Assembly: GCF_030445035.2 (NCBI RefSeq)
Contig: NC_080694.1
Location: 72,059,147 to 72,123,146 of the forward strand
DNA length: 64,000 nt
Direction: 5' to 3'
Source of the DNA: Dasypus novemcinctus
Lineage: Eukaryota > Chordata > Mammalia > Cingulata > Dasypodidae
The translations under genes were made by a program, and so were the position numbers. The stretch's first letter is position 1. Each line of letters starts with the position of its first letter. This document shows, piece after piece, positions 21,266-33,963 of this stretch. Under the pieces are notes generated by a model that worked only from the letters and a program-made list of their open reading frames with translations, did not search any database and was not told the DNA's origin.

Positions 21266-24053
21266 GCTAGTAAAACTACACTTTCTAAAATGGCCATGCA
21301 GTCTTAGGAAAGGATTTGATGTATGTAATCATGGTGCCTAATGTACACATAAAAAGAAAAAAAGCCTTCATTTCAGAAAGCTCCCTCTACATTTTGAGAA
21401 TACCTAGTTGTGTGGGTATAAAATTTAACTTTTTCTTTGTAGTAAATTATTCTTTTTTTCTCAATCTGTCTTTCTCTCTCTCTCTCTTAAATTTACCTTA
21501 AAAAAGTTAAATTACAATATTATATCTGACAAATGTCAAATACCTGAATGAAGTACGATGCTCTCAATTAACCATGTGAAATTTTTTAATGTATGATAAA
21601 AATTTGAAGATTGACTTATCCATGAATTTCATCCAAATATTTTGGTGTCAGATGTAAATTTTATATCTTCTCATGATATTTTACTATAGATAAAGTTATA
21701 AAGTGCTATAAATATAAATGGCTTATTGTGTTGTAAAAAAAGAAAAGAATATATGAATAAGATCCACTATAATGAAATGTATCCCTATGAAGTGAAATAC
21801 TGATGGAGAGGCACTAGAAGTGGGAGATCCAAAGGTCAGGCCACCCAAGAACTTAATATAATGAAATCTCCTGACAGTGACATGGAAAAGGTTATAGATG
21901 TCAGTAATGCACAATGATGAGGTTCCCCGCTGTGATGTCTAGAAATGTCCAGAAAAGATTCCAGTGTACTGAAGGAGGCCCTTGGATAAGCATCATTCAC
22001 TAAGCTATATTAAATAGTGCAAATAATAAGAACAAACTATTCAATTAATAAAATTCATGATAGCATACTTGAGCAAATATTTTCATTAGAGGTAAAAAGA
22101 ATTGACTATGGATGAGTTGATGGAGGATCAAACCTAAAAGTTACCTTTAAAATATTAAAGAAGTATCCAAGGGGAAAAAAATTGAAGGGTGGCTGGCTAT
22201 AAAGGTGTTAAATGAATAGGCTTTAGGTGTCTTAAATTTAGTTAATTAATAATATGAGAATTGTAATTTTTAGAATGTTTATTTTAATAATTAAATGAAT
22301 TCATCCAATAGTTTATTTCAGATCCCATCTATGACATGAAGATTTCACTAGCCCAAGGCTTGTTATAAATGCAGTGTTCTCAAATATCACCTTGAATAAT
22401 GTCAAAGCTAAATTAGGGAGTCAGTGGCAGCACTCATTCAGCAAATATCCCTAAGGTGTAGAGTGTCAAAACTGAATTTATAGAATCTCATTACAGCACT
22501 ATGTCATCTTATGCATTTCTTTTTCATCTTTGGAGAATCCCTGGCTTTTATTAATAATAGACAAGAGATATCAAGAATCAGTAATGACTTATAAGCCCCT
22601 GTGACCTGGGGCTTAGTGATGGGCATTAAATGAATTAATGCATATTAAAAGCTTATTGCAGTGTTTGACACTCTAGGGTCTGAGGATTAGCTACAATTAT
22701 TGTGTTTGCTCTATCATTGTTATGCACAGAACTGACGTAGGCTAGAGAGTAATCAAAGATGAGTTTCACACATCAGCCCTCAGTAGCTTTGTGTGAATGA
22801 TCACAGGGTGGCTTGGAAGACTTAATGGAAGAGAATGTGAAAGCTCTGCTTTGTCACTTTACCAGTGTAATGCTATGCTTTCTGCACAAACTACACAGAT
22901 TTACTCAAATTTTTGTCACTGGGATACCATGTTTTAACTTCCCATCTGAATATTCCCACCTTACAAAACATTGTGGATTTCATGAAACAGACTTTACCAC
23001 AAAAAGGAGAAAATTATAAACTAAAAGCCTAATTTCCTAATTAATCCCTCTCAAAATGCTGATTCATTTGACTAGTTACATTTATTTTTAAGTGCCTTAA
23101 AAAATAACAACTAAGGAGAATGTTCTGAAAATGTAAAATAATTTCTTGACTTAGTCAGTCTTTGAGTTGAATTGGGATATAGATGTTTTTCCTGACAAGA
23201 GTTTCCTGGGGTTATACATGTTTTTATAGCTATGAACCATCACTGAAAACTGTCCAAACTCTAACAAAAAACAGAATGTGCCAACTGCCTATAGGATAAA
23301 TTAAAGAATATGCAAATGCCTGAAATTTGAACTAAATATTTACACGAAAAAGAAATGCTGCAAAAAACAATTCTCAAACATTGGAAACCTATGTTAACTC
23401 TCTCAATTTATACTTGAACAAATTAGAACTAAAAATAGTTAAGTTTCTTTCTTAATTTCACATCAGTAAGACTGATTTTCTCTCCATTAAAGTCTTCTTA
23501 AATCTTGGAGACATAAAATAGTTATTCCACTAAAATGTAGAAGCCGCTGAAGACTACTTTGATAAGCTTACTGTTCCAGGATATCTCATCCTCCTTCTAG
23601 TGTTACTTCCTCAATATATTGAGCATTCTTGACATTTTAAAAAAGCTTTGCTATAGTATTTCTGTAAATGAATCTAATGATTCCTTGGCTCCATGACACA
23701 TCTACTATATTAGACACTTGAAGACAAGAACCAATATTCTGCGTTTTAACAGCATACCTGGTTGCATTTGCAAGCCAAAGACTCAAAGCCATTGCTTTGG
23801 AATTTAAGAGACACAGTCACATTAACTTTTCATTTAATTTTCATCACAAGTAAAGGAGACAATTTTTATGAACCTTAAAATATGGAGGAGGATATTCAGT
23901 TTCAGAATGGCTTATTTCCAGTGTGAGGAAGGGAAATTTGGTTACCTGGATCAAATCTTTTGCTTTAGTTGCTGCCCAGTGCTTGCTGTGAGTGGATGAA
24001 GAATGCATAATCATGTTTTTGTTTCATTTTTCATAACTCTTTCTATATTCTTT
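21266..24053. other. AT-rich intergenic DNA upstream of the olfactory receptor
   Basis: About 2.8 kb with no protein-coding frame of note and no repeat I can name. A short CT microsatellite lies about 21470-21487. The non-coding first exon and promoter expected for an olfactory receptor gene could lie here or further left, but cannot be placed by eye. Confidence 0.5.
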
Positions 24054-24055
24054 AG
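24030..24055 (+). promoter_or_regulatory. Candidate 3' splice site upstream of OR coding exon
   Basis: A pyrimidine-rich run (TCATAACTCTTTCTATATTC) is followed by TTTAG at 24051-24055, with GAATTAAATGG beginning the exon. The start codon lies 14 bp downstream. Olfactory receptor genes usually have a 5' UTR intron that ends close before the coding exon, so this fits. No donor has been located. Confidence 0.6.
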
Positions 24056-24062
24056 GAATTAA

Positions 24063-24086
24063 ATGGAAAATGATGGGACTAGCTAA
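24063..24086 (+). promoter_or_regulatory. Short overlapping upstream reading frame
   Basis: ATG GAA AAT GAT GGG ACT AGC TAA starts 7 bp before the receptor ATG in another frame and ends inside it. If transcripts begin at the acceptor at 24056, this is the first ATG. It could lower translation of the receptor; this is inference. Confidence 0.4.
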
Positions 24087-25011
24087 TGAGAGCCACCCCC
24101 AAGAGTTTATCCTACTAGGATTTGCAGACCACCCTTGGCTGGAGCTTCCTCTGTTCGTTCTTCTTCTCATAACATACCCTATGGCCATGACTGGAAACAT
24201 CTCCATCATCCTGGTGTCTAGGTTAGAACCCCATCTACACAGCCCCATGTACTTCTTCCTCACCAACCTCTCCTTTTTGGACATGTGCTACACCACAAGC
24301 ATTGTCCCCCAGATGCTGTTTAACCTGGGCAGCTCTAGGAAGACCATCAGCTATGTGGGGTGTGCAGTTCAGCTCTATTTCTTCCACATGATGGGAGGAT
24401 CGGAGTGTCTCCTCTTGGCTGTTATGTCCTTGGATCGCTATGTGGCCATCTGCCGGCCTCTCCATTACACCCTCATCATGAATCAGCGCTTATGCAACCT
24501 GTTAGCATCCATTGTGTGGTTGAGTGGATTGACCTATGCTGTCTCAGAAACTTCTGCTACACTACGGTTGCCACTTTGTGGTCTCAACAAGCTGGATCAT
24601 TTGTTGTGTGAGATTCCCATTCTCATAAAGAATGCCTGTGGTGAAAAGAGTGCTAATGAGCTCACACTCTCAGTGGTTTGCATTTTTATGTTAGCTGTTC
24701 CTCTGTGTTTAATTCTCACTTCCTATGCTTGTATTGGACATGCTGTATTTAAGATGAAATCTTCTGAGGGAAGGAAAAAGGCCTTTGGGACTTGCTCTTC
24801 ACATCTCATTGTTGTTTTCTTGTTTTATGGTCCCGCCATCAGCATGTACCTTCAGCCCCCCTCATCCATCTCAAAAGACCAGCCCAAGTTCATGGCTCTC
24901 TTCTATGGAGTGGTGACTCCTACACTCAACCCCTTTATCTACACACTCAGGAATAAGGATGTGAAGGGGGCAGTGGGAAGCCTGGTGAGGAGGATTTTCA
25001 GTTCCAAGTGA
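24070..25011 (+). CDS. Olfactory receptor, class II, family 2-like
   Basis: A 313-residue G protein-coupled odorant receptor of normal length in a single coding exon. It would sit in the cilia membrane of olfactory neurons and signal through Golf. Seven hydrophobic segments are visible. Family marks: glycosylation site NES (6-8), GN in TM1 (42-43), LHSPMYFFL (56-64), conserved C98 with C170, C180 and C190 for loop disulfides, MSLDRYVAIC (119-128; the family's usual MAYDRYVAIC varied at two sites), SY in TM5 (218-219), KAFGTCSSH (237-245), and PTLNPFIYTLRNKDVKGA (284-301) with NPxxY as NPFIY. The motif set fits the tetrapod class II family 2 group (OR2W/OR2G/OR2Y-like); I cannot name an orthologue. 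ATG at 24073 is an alternative start one codon in. No stop or frameshift, so it is likely functional. No second receptor lies in the window. Confidence 0.95.
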   Translation: MMGLANESHPQEFILLGFADHPWLELPLFVLLLITYPMAMTGNISIILVSRLEPHLHSPMYFFLTNLSFLDMCYTTSIVPQMLFNLGSSRKTISYVGCAVQLYFFHMMGGSECLLLAVMSLDRYVAICRPLHYTLIMNQRLCNLLASIVWLSGLTYAVSETSATLRLPLCGLNKLDHLLCEIPILIKNACGEKSANELTLSVVCIFMLAVPLCLILTSYACIGHAVFKMKSSEGRKKAFGTCSSHLIVVFLFYGPAISMYLQPPSSISKDQPKFMALFYGVVTPTLNPFIYTLRNKDVKGAVGSLVRRIFSSK

Positions 25012-25577
25012 CAGTGGTGGACATCAAAGGAAATCTTTTAACACTAGAATAGGTATAAACCATGGTTTCTCTAATAACTCATTTCCTGTCTCAAAATTCC
25101 CAAAATCCCATATGAGATGTTCCTCTTACAAAATGCTTCATGTTTTTTATATTCTTGATAATAGTTTTAGGCAAGGATAACACTGATCTATGCTGTACCA
25201 GTATGAACACTTTGTATGTGAAAGTATATTAAAATAGTTCTGTTCTGGATAGTACATCATTAAATACCAACTATGTTAAATGGTATAATTTATTGATAAT
25301 ATAAATTATAATATAAATTCATTATTTCAAGCTAACTGTCACGAAGTAACATGGCAAACATTTACCTATGTATTTCTTATCACAGAGTCAGCTGACATAC
25401 ATTTAATCACTTTCTGTAAGCTCAGCCCATGACTAAATGTGCAGCATTGCTGTAGTGCACATTCATTATGAAAAACTATTAGCTTTATGGAAATCATGAA
25501 TATTTGCATCCATCAGCTTCAATTTTGTAGATACTAATACTTCTCTGACAATGTATTGTTATTGTTTTAAATGTATG
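25012..25577. other. OR 3' flank, AT-rich
   Basis: About 570 bp after the receptor stop. No clear AATAAA at a convincing distance, no repeat recognised and no second gene. Confidence 0.45.
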
Positions 25578-25589
25578 CTGTTTTTTTGT

Positions 25590-26112
25590 TTTTTTAATGT
25601 TACATTACATTTTTTTAATGTTACATTAAAAAAATATGAGGTCCCCATATACCCCCCACTACCCCTCACCCCACTCCTTCCATAACAACAACCTCCTCCA
25701 TCATCATGGGATAGTCATTGCACTTGGTGAATACATTTCTGAGCACTGCTACACCACATGGTCAATGGTCCATGTTATAGTGTACACTCTCCCCCAGTCT
25801 ATCCAGTGGGCCATGGAAGGACATGCAATGTCCCGTAACTGTCCCTGCAGTACCACCCAGGTCAACTCCAAGTCCTGAAAATGCCCCCACATCACATCTC
25901 TTCTTCCCACTCCCTACCCTCACCAGCTACCATGGCCACTTTCTCCACATCAATGCTACATTTTCTTCAATTACTAATCACAATAGTTCATGAATAGAGT
26001 ATCAGTAAGTCCACTCTAATCCTTATTTTATTCCTCCATTCTGTGAGTCCTGAAATGGTTATGTCCACTCCACATCTTTATCAAGAGGGGGCTTAGATTC
26101 TATATGTTTTTA
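25590..26112 (-). mobile_element. 5'-truncated L1 3' end
   Basis: Reverse complement of the L1 3' terminus: TTTTTTAATGTTACATT at the left (poly-A side), then CAATGGTCCATGTTATAGTG and CATGGCCACTTTCTCCAC. It ends about 26112. It derives from the same long 3' UTR seen elsewhere. A target duplication is uncertain. Confidence 0.75.
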
Positions 26113-26385
26113 TGTTTTTAATCAAAGAATCTATTGTGAAATATTGAACTGAATAAATTAAAGAAAAAAGTTTTTATAAATTTATTAATGATTCTTTTAA
26201 ATGTCATAAGCATGAATCTTGTGAATCACTGAGAGAACGAAGAAGTGAGATTAACAATAAACCACAACCTGGAATATATGGATTAAACAGGAATGCCTTT
26301 TAAATTGTGCAAGGATAAGTATGAGAAAGAAATGTCTATTTACGGACTGAAATATAATTTGATTCCTTCAATAAATAATGAGTAT
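26113..26385. other. AT-rich intergenic stretch
   Basis: No gene or repeat recognised. Confidence 0.4.
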
Positions 26386-26792
26386 CTTTTTTTTAAAGAT
26401 TTATTTTATTTATTTCTCTCACCTTCCCCCCCCCCCAATTGTCTGTTCTTTGTGTCCATTTGCTGTGTGTTCTTGTTTTTGTCTGCTTCTGTTGTTGTCA
26501 GTGGCACTGGAATCTGTGTTTCTTTTTGTTGTGTCATCTTGCTGTGTCAGTTCTCTGTGTATGCGGTGCCATTCTTGGACAGGCTGAACTTTCTTTCATG
26601 CTGGGTGGCTCTCCTAACGGGGTGCACTCTTTGCATGTGGGGCTCCCCTATGTAGGGGACACTCCTGTGTGGCATGGCACTTCTTGCGTGCATCAGCACT
26701 GTGCATTGGACTGACCTACAGGTCAAGGGGGCCTGGGGTTTGATCTGCGGATCTTCCATGTAGTAGACGGATGCCCTATCTATTGGGCCAAG
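26386..26792 (-). mobile_element. DAS-type SINE (reverse orientation)
   Basis: The same SINE as at 14199 and 41533, read on the minus strand. The A-rich tail appears as TTTAAAGATTTATTTTATTT on the left with a C-run at 26427-26438. The tRNA-like head lies at the right end (GGATGCCCTATCTATTGGGC, 26769-26788). The apparent 120-codon frame across it is not a gene. Confidence 0.88.
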
Positions 26793-27224
26793 TCAAGTGT
26801 TGAATGTGCTAACATTTATTTTTGGAACTCACACCCAAAATTTAAATCCTTGTTATAATATCAGTTGCAATTTGTAAGAATAACTTAATGGGTTCATATT
26901 TTATTTGTTGTGAATTACTATGGTGAGAATTCAACATGAGTTTGTGTAGTGGAGAAAAGAACCTTGTAAGAAAAGGAATACATCTGGATTTTTTTCTGGC
27001 TTGTCTTCTGACATGATTAAAATCTAAGCAAATTATTGGAAGGAGAATTATGTTATCCTCAATAAGAATCAACTGCACCTGAATTTACCCTTTGAAAAAT
27101 GTAAATCATCTGGTTCTAGTTCTGTTATTGAGACAATGGACCTTGTTATATTTCATTCAACGTTGGATGAATACCTGAAAATATTAATCCTTTTTGGATG
27201 ACATTGATATCTCAGTGATTTCAT
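26793..27224. other. AT-rich intergenic stretch
   Basis: No gene or repeat recognised. Confidence 0.4.
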
Positions 27225-27690
27225 ATATACTCTGTGTGATGTTTAGGCTAATATGTCAACTTGGCCAGGTAATTGTCCTCAGTTGTTTGGTCAAGCAAGC
27301 ACTGGGCTCAATGTAATACAAGGACATTTATGGAATTTAGTCACCAGTGAGTTTACTGCATAGATAACTGATTATGTCTCCACTAACCAAGAAGATTCCC
27401 ATCAAGAATGAATGACTCTTAATCCAATCAGTTGAATATCTTAAAAGGGGAGTTGATTTCTACATTCAGAGAGAATTTCCCAGCTCATCTCTGGACAAGG
27501 AACATCTCATGGAAACTCATCAAGGACCTTCATTGGACTTTAATTGGAGCTTCTGGTTTGCAGCCTGCTTGAGCAACCTGGACTTGTCCATTCCCACAGT
27601 CATGTGAGAGACTCTAGCAACATCTTGTACTATTGACAAATATTTCCTGTTGATTATATTTCCCTAGAAAAACCTAACTAATAAACTGAG
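27225..27690 (+). repeat. Ancient mammalian interspersed repeat, LTR-like
   Basis: About 465 bp starting near TATGTCAACTTGGCCAGG and ending TTCCCTAGAAAAACCTAACTAATAAACTGA, with TTGTTTGGTCAAGCA and ATCCAATCAGTTGAATA inside. The text is familiar from old mammalian repeats shared by many orders (a TGTCAACTTG start and a CTAATA end). I cannot name the family with certainty. Confidence 0.5.
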
Positions 27691-29349
27691 TTTTAATTAT
27701 TTTATATAGACAATTAGGGGACTGATCTAAATAATCACTGATGTTTCACCACATTTTACACATAAGGAAGCAAGGAATCCATTACATTAAAAGTTCTTTA
27801 AATCTACATCCCATTTCTCTTCATTTTCAAACACCACATTGTATAAATGAACTTCCATGCCATCCTCAGTACATACTATAATATTTTCCATTTTCTGAAT
27901 TCTTTTCCAACTTTATTTCTACACTTTATTTGTTTATTTGTACTTTCAAGAATGCCTGCCTCTATATTCCTCTTATTTATGTCTTCCTTAAAATAAATTG
28001 TAATATAATATAGGATTCAATAATGTTAAGTATAAGCTTCAACGACATGATACTAGGAAAGAAAAGGAAAACTAATAGCATCCAAAATAAGGAGGAATTA
28101 AGATTATTTTTGAGGAGAAACTGATAAAAATTGGCCTTGAATATTTAAGTAAGAGGATATACAGGCAATATATTACTCACGGAAGGAAAACCTTATACAA
28201 AGGGATAAATGAGCAAGACCACTCACAAATATTGGAAAGTTGTCATTAGTTATGAATGTGTTAGAAACTTAGTATTTGTGATCTTATTTCATCTTTCAAA
28301 TATCTGTCAAGGTAAGTGTTATACACAATGGCTAGATATTGAACTTGTGGCTCATTGATTCTTTTTTTTCCATTGATTCTGAAGCTTAAATTAACTTAAG
28401 TCAGAACTGAGATGTGGAAATTTTTCAATTTCCAAAAATCCATTATTTTAACCCTGTATTTGCAAAAAGAGATGTAAATTTAAGACTGTGCATTCAAAAT
28501 GATGAATAATGCATTATGTTGAAGGTAAAGATTACATAAAGACAATATTTAAAGTGGAGAGTGGATATATGTTGAAGCAGAACCAGGGACTAGGCATAGG
28601 AAAATATTTTTAAGTGTGCATTTCCATAAGTGAGGATGCATAGGAATTTGATAACTGAAATTATATAAGGCTTAAATTTTATTAAGACTATATTTGGCAA
28701 AGTGAAAAATGGTTTCGAGTAAGAAATCACTGGAAATTACCAAGTTCACTATAATAATCTATGCAACAGGAAATGAGGCCCTAAACTAAGAAAAGACTGC
28801 TTCAAATATATAGGAGAAAAGTGTGACCCATTGATATAAGAGGTTGATTTGGAAATTCATTGAATATTAATCCTCTGGCAAAGAGATGGGCCAAAGATAA
28901 TGGTAACATTTTTAAGTCTATAAGACTGAAGAAGTGTTCCTTTTACCATGGAATTTAATATCAAAAAGTAGATTATGAACCAAACTTTACAAGACTCTAG
29001 GAAACCTGGAATCAATTTCCAAAGAAGATATAATAAAAAGCTTCATAATTTCTATAAGAAGAAATGGACTTCAATTGCAAAAAATCTCTTGGTTGGTTTG
29101 GATCAAAGAAGATTGTACTAATATGAAGAATAAAAATGATTTGCAGTTGTCTCTTTGGAAACATCAAAGCACCCAACAATTTACAATGATATTATATTTG
29201 TTTAGGATAAAATTTTAAACATAAATTACATGAATATAGTATGTGATATATGTTTTAACAAGAATGAACACTGGAAATTGGAGGTTGCCCAATAGTAGTT
29301 TAGGCACGATTGAAACCTAGGTTTTATAATCAAAATTATTGAGGTAATA
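27691..29349. other. AT-rich intergenic DNA
   Basis: About 1.65 kb with frequent stops in all frames. Nothing recognised. Confidence 0.45.
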
Positions 29350-29965
29350 TCAAAGTAAAATAGAATACATCTTTTTAAATTGTATAATTTAAGTTCTTCA
29401 TGCATTTATAACCATTAAACCAACACCACAATCAAGATTGATAATATTTCCATCCCTCCCCTCAGAATTCTTCATGCCTGTTTGCAATCTATGATTCCAT
29501 CCAACCTGTGACTCAGATTTCACATCTATTTTTGTCACTATAGACTCATGTGAATTTTCTCAAATTTTACACCTGTGGAATCATACAGTGTGCATTCTTT
29601 GAGGTCTAGCTTTTTCACTGATCAAAAGGATTTGGGGGTTATCCATAATGTTGCTGGTATGGGTAATATGTTCCTTTTTTTCTGTAGTATGTCCCATTAT
29701 TTAGATATATTATATTTATTCCATTTCATCTGTTGAAAGACACTTGGTTTGTTTCATGGGTTTGGACTATTTTTAATAATGATGCTATGAAAATTCAGGT
29801 TCAAGTGTTCATGTGAGCAAATGCTTTCATTGTCTACAGTAAATACTTGGACTTGAATGCCTGGGTCATAGAGTGGGTACATGTTTAACCTTTAAACACC
29901 AATTTTCTCTCCATGATGGTGCTGTAATTTTACATTCTTATCAGGCTTGTACCAGTCGGCTCCAT
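29350..29965 (-). mobile_element. Ancient L1 (L1ME-type) 3' fragment
   Basis: On the minus strand this has the look of old L1M 3' ends: CAACACCACAATCAAGATTG, then TGGAATCATACAGTGTGCAT, then AATAATGATGCTATGAAAAT. Strongly diverged, and older than the other L1s in the window. Confidence 0.6.
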
Positions 29966-31140
29966 ATCATTCAAAATTAAGGTGATTTTTTTTTTCTCTA
30001 ACTACCTTCAGAAAGTAAAAGTGATTTGAAAAGTCAAAGAGATTTGAAGAAGAATGGCATCACTCAGAACTTTAAACATATTTATATAACCTGTCATTCA
30101 ATCAAAATGGGCCAAGCACATAAAAGCAAGACCAAGAGATATAATAAAATGTATAATAAAAACCAACCCACAGATGAGCCCTTTGTTAAAGGTGCCAGAT
30201 ATTGACATTTTTTAATTACTGGGATTTTTAACTTTCAAGAAAAACATGACAACAGAAGAAGCAAATTTATTTTTAAGCAAGTGAGCTTAATTCTCTACCA
30301 ACTCATGCTGGAAAATATGCCAAGAGTCAATGCCATTACATCTGGATTTTGATAAAAGAAAGAGCTTTAGTGCAATGTTAATAGGCATGAAGACAGGAGC
30401 TACTGGTTCAAGTCTGTCTCTGGCACTGACCAAGAGGTCCTTGAAAACTTGAAAATGTTGGCTGCAGTAAGTGAAAGTGACTGAAAAAGAGGGTGTAAGT
30501 CTCTTAGCTAACCTTCAATAACAAGTCATTGGAACTTGGTTTGAATTGTAAGGATTGTCTCAGATCTGAATTTGGCAGTGATAATCAGAAGAGTGTGAAG
30601 AAAACATGAGAGTTAAATCCTGCATGGATATAACTAGAATAGAGAGTATGAATATATAACCTCAGGAGAAAATGTGAATTGAAATATGCAGACCAGATTA
30701 AACCATCATTAAATAGATATGTATTGAATCCTACTCTGTGGGAAGCACTGTGACAATCCACTGCTTGTGTTTGACTCATATATGGTCAATATTTTGGAAC
30801 TGGTACTTTGCTTTAGCAAAGAAATATCACAAAGAAATCAAATATTATTTAATCCTCCTTCCATTAGCATCATTCACTAGCCATTAAGTTGCTAAAACAG
30901 AAAACTACTCCAAGAAGAAAACCAATTTAATCAATTGCCTTTCAGTACCATTGGATCTAGGTTTTTGTTTGTTTATTTGTTTTTTGAACCACTGGATCTA
31001 AATATCCATATGAAATGAAACTTATTTAAACTTGACTTTATAAAAATAAACTTGTGAACTGACATTTTTCAAATGTATCTACCTGTTTGTGTTTTTTTGC
31101 AAACATTTTTACTGTATTATTGAACATATTTAATTGTATT
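29966..31140. other. AT-rich intergenic DNA
   Basis: No gene seen. A short T/G-rich simple stretch lies at about 30961-30986. Confidence 0.4.
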
Positions 31141-31255
31141 TTTTGAAGATACATAGATCATAAAAAATGTTACATTAAAAAATATAAAAGGCTCCCACAT
31201 ACCCAACTTCCTACCCCCACTCCTCCTACACCAACCACTTAAATACATCTAATAG
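31141..31255 (-). mobile_element. Very short L1 3' end
   Basis: About 115 bp matching the reversed L1 terminus (AAATGTTACATTAAAAAATA, then GGCTCCCACATACCC). Heavily 5'-truncated. Confidence 0.55.
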
Positions 31256-32439
31256 ATACATACCTTAGAAACAATATAGAACAATGAGCATGTCTCAGAA
31301 TACTCAGACCTTAAAATTCTATTAAATTCCTTTAGTGCCAAATCTTTTGTATGTAAAACATAATATAAAGTAAATTAAAATGTTCCTTCTAAACCATTCC
31401 CAGTTAGTATGGGACTTAAATATATGCATAAACCTGTGCTATCAATTTATTTTAATTTTATTCAGATGTCCGTCAAAGGTTAGATGGGGCTTACATCTTC
31501 TTAATAAATAATGATTATTGTAAAATCTAAAAAAAACTCAAGGTGGCAATAATGCATTGTGTTCAGTATGGGAGACTGTAGATGCCCTAAGAATTCTGTC
31601 CCACAGAGTAACTCAGAAGAGCTTCTCAGTCCCCTAATATAAATATTTCAGTGATTCCTCTAGTAAATTCTTCTTTTCTACAAGTGGGATTGGGAGACAT
31701 AGATGTGTTACTAAATACTGAGCTATCAAATTCTGAAAAATCAAAGACAGCTCCTACCCTAATCTCTTCTGACTCCTAAAAACAAATGCAGGTTGGCTGA
31801 ACTTATGGAGAACTGCTATCTTCTTATAGGGATAAACAGTTTTAAAATGAGGAAAAATCATATAAAATCTCCAATATGTGTAGCTATACAAAAGTCAAGA
31901 AAAGAGTGAGGAATTGTTCCAGATTGTAGAATAAACTAACATTACTACTAAGGACAACCCATGATCTTGGATTAGATGCTTTTACTTAAAGAATTATTAT
32001 CAGAAAATGGTGGAAAATTGAATAAGGACTATGGGTTAAATTAACATGCAAATGTTAATTTCCAGATTTTAGTGATATATATATAAATGAGAATGTCCTT
32101 ATTGCAGGAAAAACACACAGAAAGTGTTCAGGTGTGATGAGAGACATCATGTTAGCTTTTTACTCTCAAATGGTTCAGGAAAAAAAATTAACTTCTTTAT
32201 ACTGTTTTCTTAAATAAATTAAAAAAAGATATAAAGCCACTCTGAAGAGATTTCAACCCCCAAAAATGAGACAATTTGAGTATAAGTAAGAGTAATGGTT
32301 GAAATGCAATGAATAACCTTAAATTTGGGGGTTTTTAATGACACTGAAAAGAAACTCAAAATAAACTTTAGAGGGATTTAGTACAATAAGTGATTATTTT
32401 GAAATCTGATAAATAGTGGCAAAAAAATTTCCTAAATTC
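31256..32439. other. AT-rich DNA before the satellite
   Basis: No gene or repeat recognised. The satellite starts abruptly at about 32440. Confidence 0.4.
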
Positions 32440-33504
32440 CTTTTCAGAAGCGAAACCTGGACTCATCCCATCCTCCTCTCCACAAGGGCACCAGGTGGAA
32501 GCCTGGTTCGCACTCTACATGGAGGAAATGGAAAATGGAATAACTCCATTCTTCCCCTGTCAAGGGTACCAGGTGGGAGCATGGTTCCTAAACTACATCT
32601 CGGAAGTGGAATCTGAAATCACTTCATCCTCCTGCCCTCGAGGACACCAGATAGGTACATGGTTCCAAAATTATATCTTGGATGTGCAACCTGATATCAC
32701 CCCATCGTCCTGTCCTCAAACACACTAGGTGAGAGTGTGGTTCTTAAACTATATCTCAGAAGTGGAAACAGTAATCACTCCATTCTCCTGGGCTCAAAGG
32801 CACCAGGGGTGAGCGTGGTTTCTAAACTACTTTTTGGAAATGTAACCTGCAATCACTCCATCCATTTCCCCTCAAGGGTACCAAGTGGGAACTTGGTTTC
32901 TAAACTACTTTCCTGAAGTGTAACCTCGAATCACTCCATCCTTTTTCAACTCAAGGACACCAGGTGGGAGCATTATATCTCTTTGAAGTGCCACCTGGAA
33001 TCATTCAATTCTCCTGCCCTCAAGGGTACTGCGTGGGTGTGTGGTTCCTAAATTACCTCTCAGAAATGCATCTTGGGATCATTCAATCCTCCTGCCCTGA
33101 AGGTCTTGGGGTGGGATCTTGGTTCCTAAACAACATCTTTGGTTGTACAACCTGAAATCACTCAGTCCTCCTTTCCTAAAACACAACAGATGGAAGCCTA
33201 GGTCCTAAACTACCACTTGGAAGAGCTAACTGGAACCACTCCATCCTACTTCCCTCAAGGGTACGGTGGGAATGTGGTCCCTACATTATACCTCAAAAGT
33301 GTAATAGGGAATCACTCTATCGTCCTCCTAACATGGGCACTAAGTGCGTGCATACTTCCTTAACTAGATCAAGGAAATGGCACCTGGAATCGCCCCTTCT
33401 TCCTCTCCCCATGGTCAACAGATGAGAGTGTTTCCTAAAGTACATAAAGGAAGTGAAACCTGGAATCACTCCATCCTTCTCCTCCCATGGGCACTAGGTG
33501 GTAG
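32440..33504 (+). repeat. 78-bp satellite, block 1a (variant A units)
   Basis: A tandem repeat of about 78 bp per unit. Recurrent words are CCTGGAATCAC(T/C)CCATCCTCC, a CAAGGGCACCAGGTGGGAGC segment and TTCCTAAACTACATC. Units here mostly carry the variant A marks TGGTTCC, CATCTC(A/G)GAAGTG and CTGCCCTCAAGG. They are diverged from each other with small indels, so the array is old. I do not recognise this satellite. Confidence 0.85.
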
Positions 33505-33959
33505 TGATGTGGGCTATGGGTGGGAGGCTCTTTGTCTCTTCAGAGATAACCTAAACTATTTGTGACTTGTGGGTGTGGGATGATAAAAGGCTGCAGTCCT
33601 GCCCTTGGTAAGCAGGAAACAGTTTAACAATGCAAGGTCTATAAACTTTAAGTATTCAGGGGAAATGCAAACCAAACATGCTAAAAGCTTATCGAATGCC
33701 TGAGGTCCATGCTAAAAGCTTACCTAAGATGTGGAAATATATGCTAATTCAAGCCTATTGAGAACTGAAACAAAAGGACCACTTGGCCTTTCCTCTTTGT
33801 ATGAAAGGGACTCAAAAATCTTGTTCGGGGCTCAGGATTGAAACAAAAAGCTCCCGAGTCTGGCCAGCCATCAATAAACCATTTTTCCTTCTCAAAATCA
33901 TTCCTGAGTCCTGGCCTCTCTATACGCAAATAATTGAACCTCTCTCAAATTCTACAGCA
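33505..33959 (+). mobile_element. Solo LTR in satellite (4-bp duplication)
   Basis: A 455-bp element with ends TGATGTGGGC...TTCTACAGCA, flanked by GTAG on both sides (33501-33504 and 33960-33963). The satellite unit is restored exactly when it is removed (GGCACTAGGTG-GTAG-CATGTTTCC). It contains CAATAAACC (about 33872) as polyadenylation signal. A 4-bp duplication is typical of gammaretrovirus-like (class I) elements. Confidence 0.88.
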
Positions 33960-33963
33960 GTAG

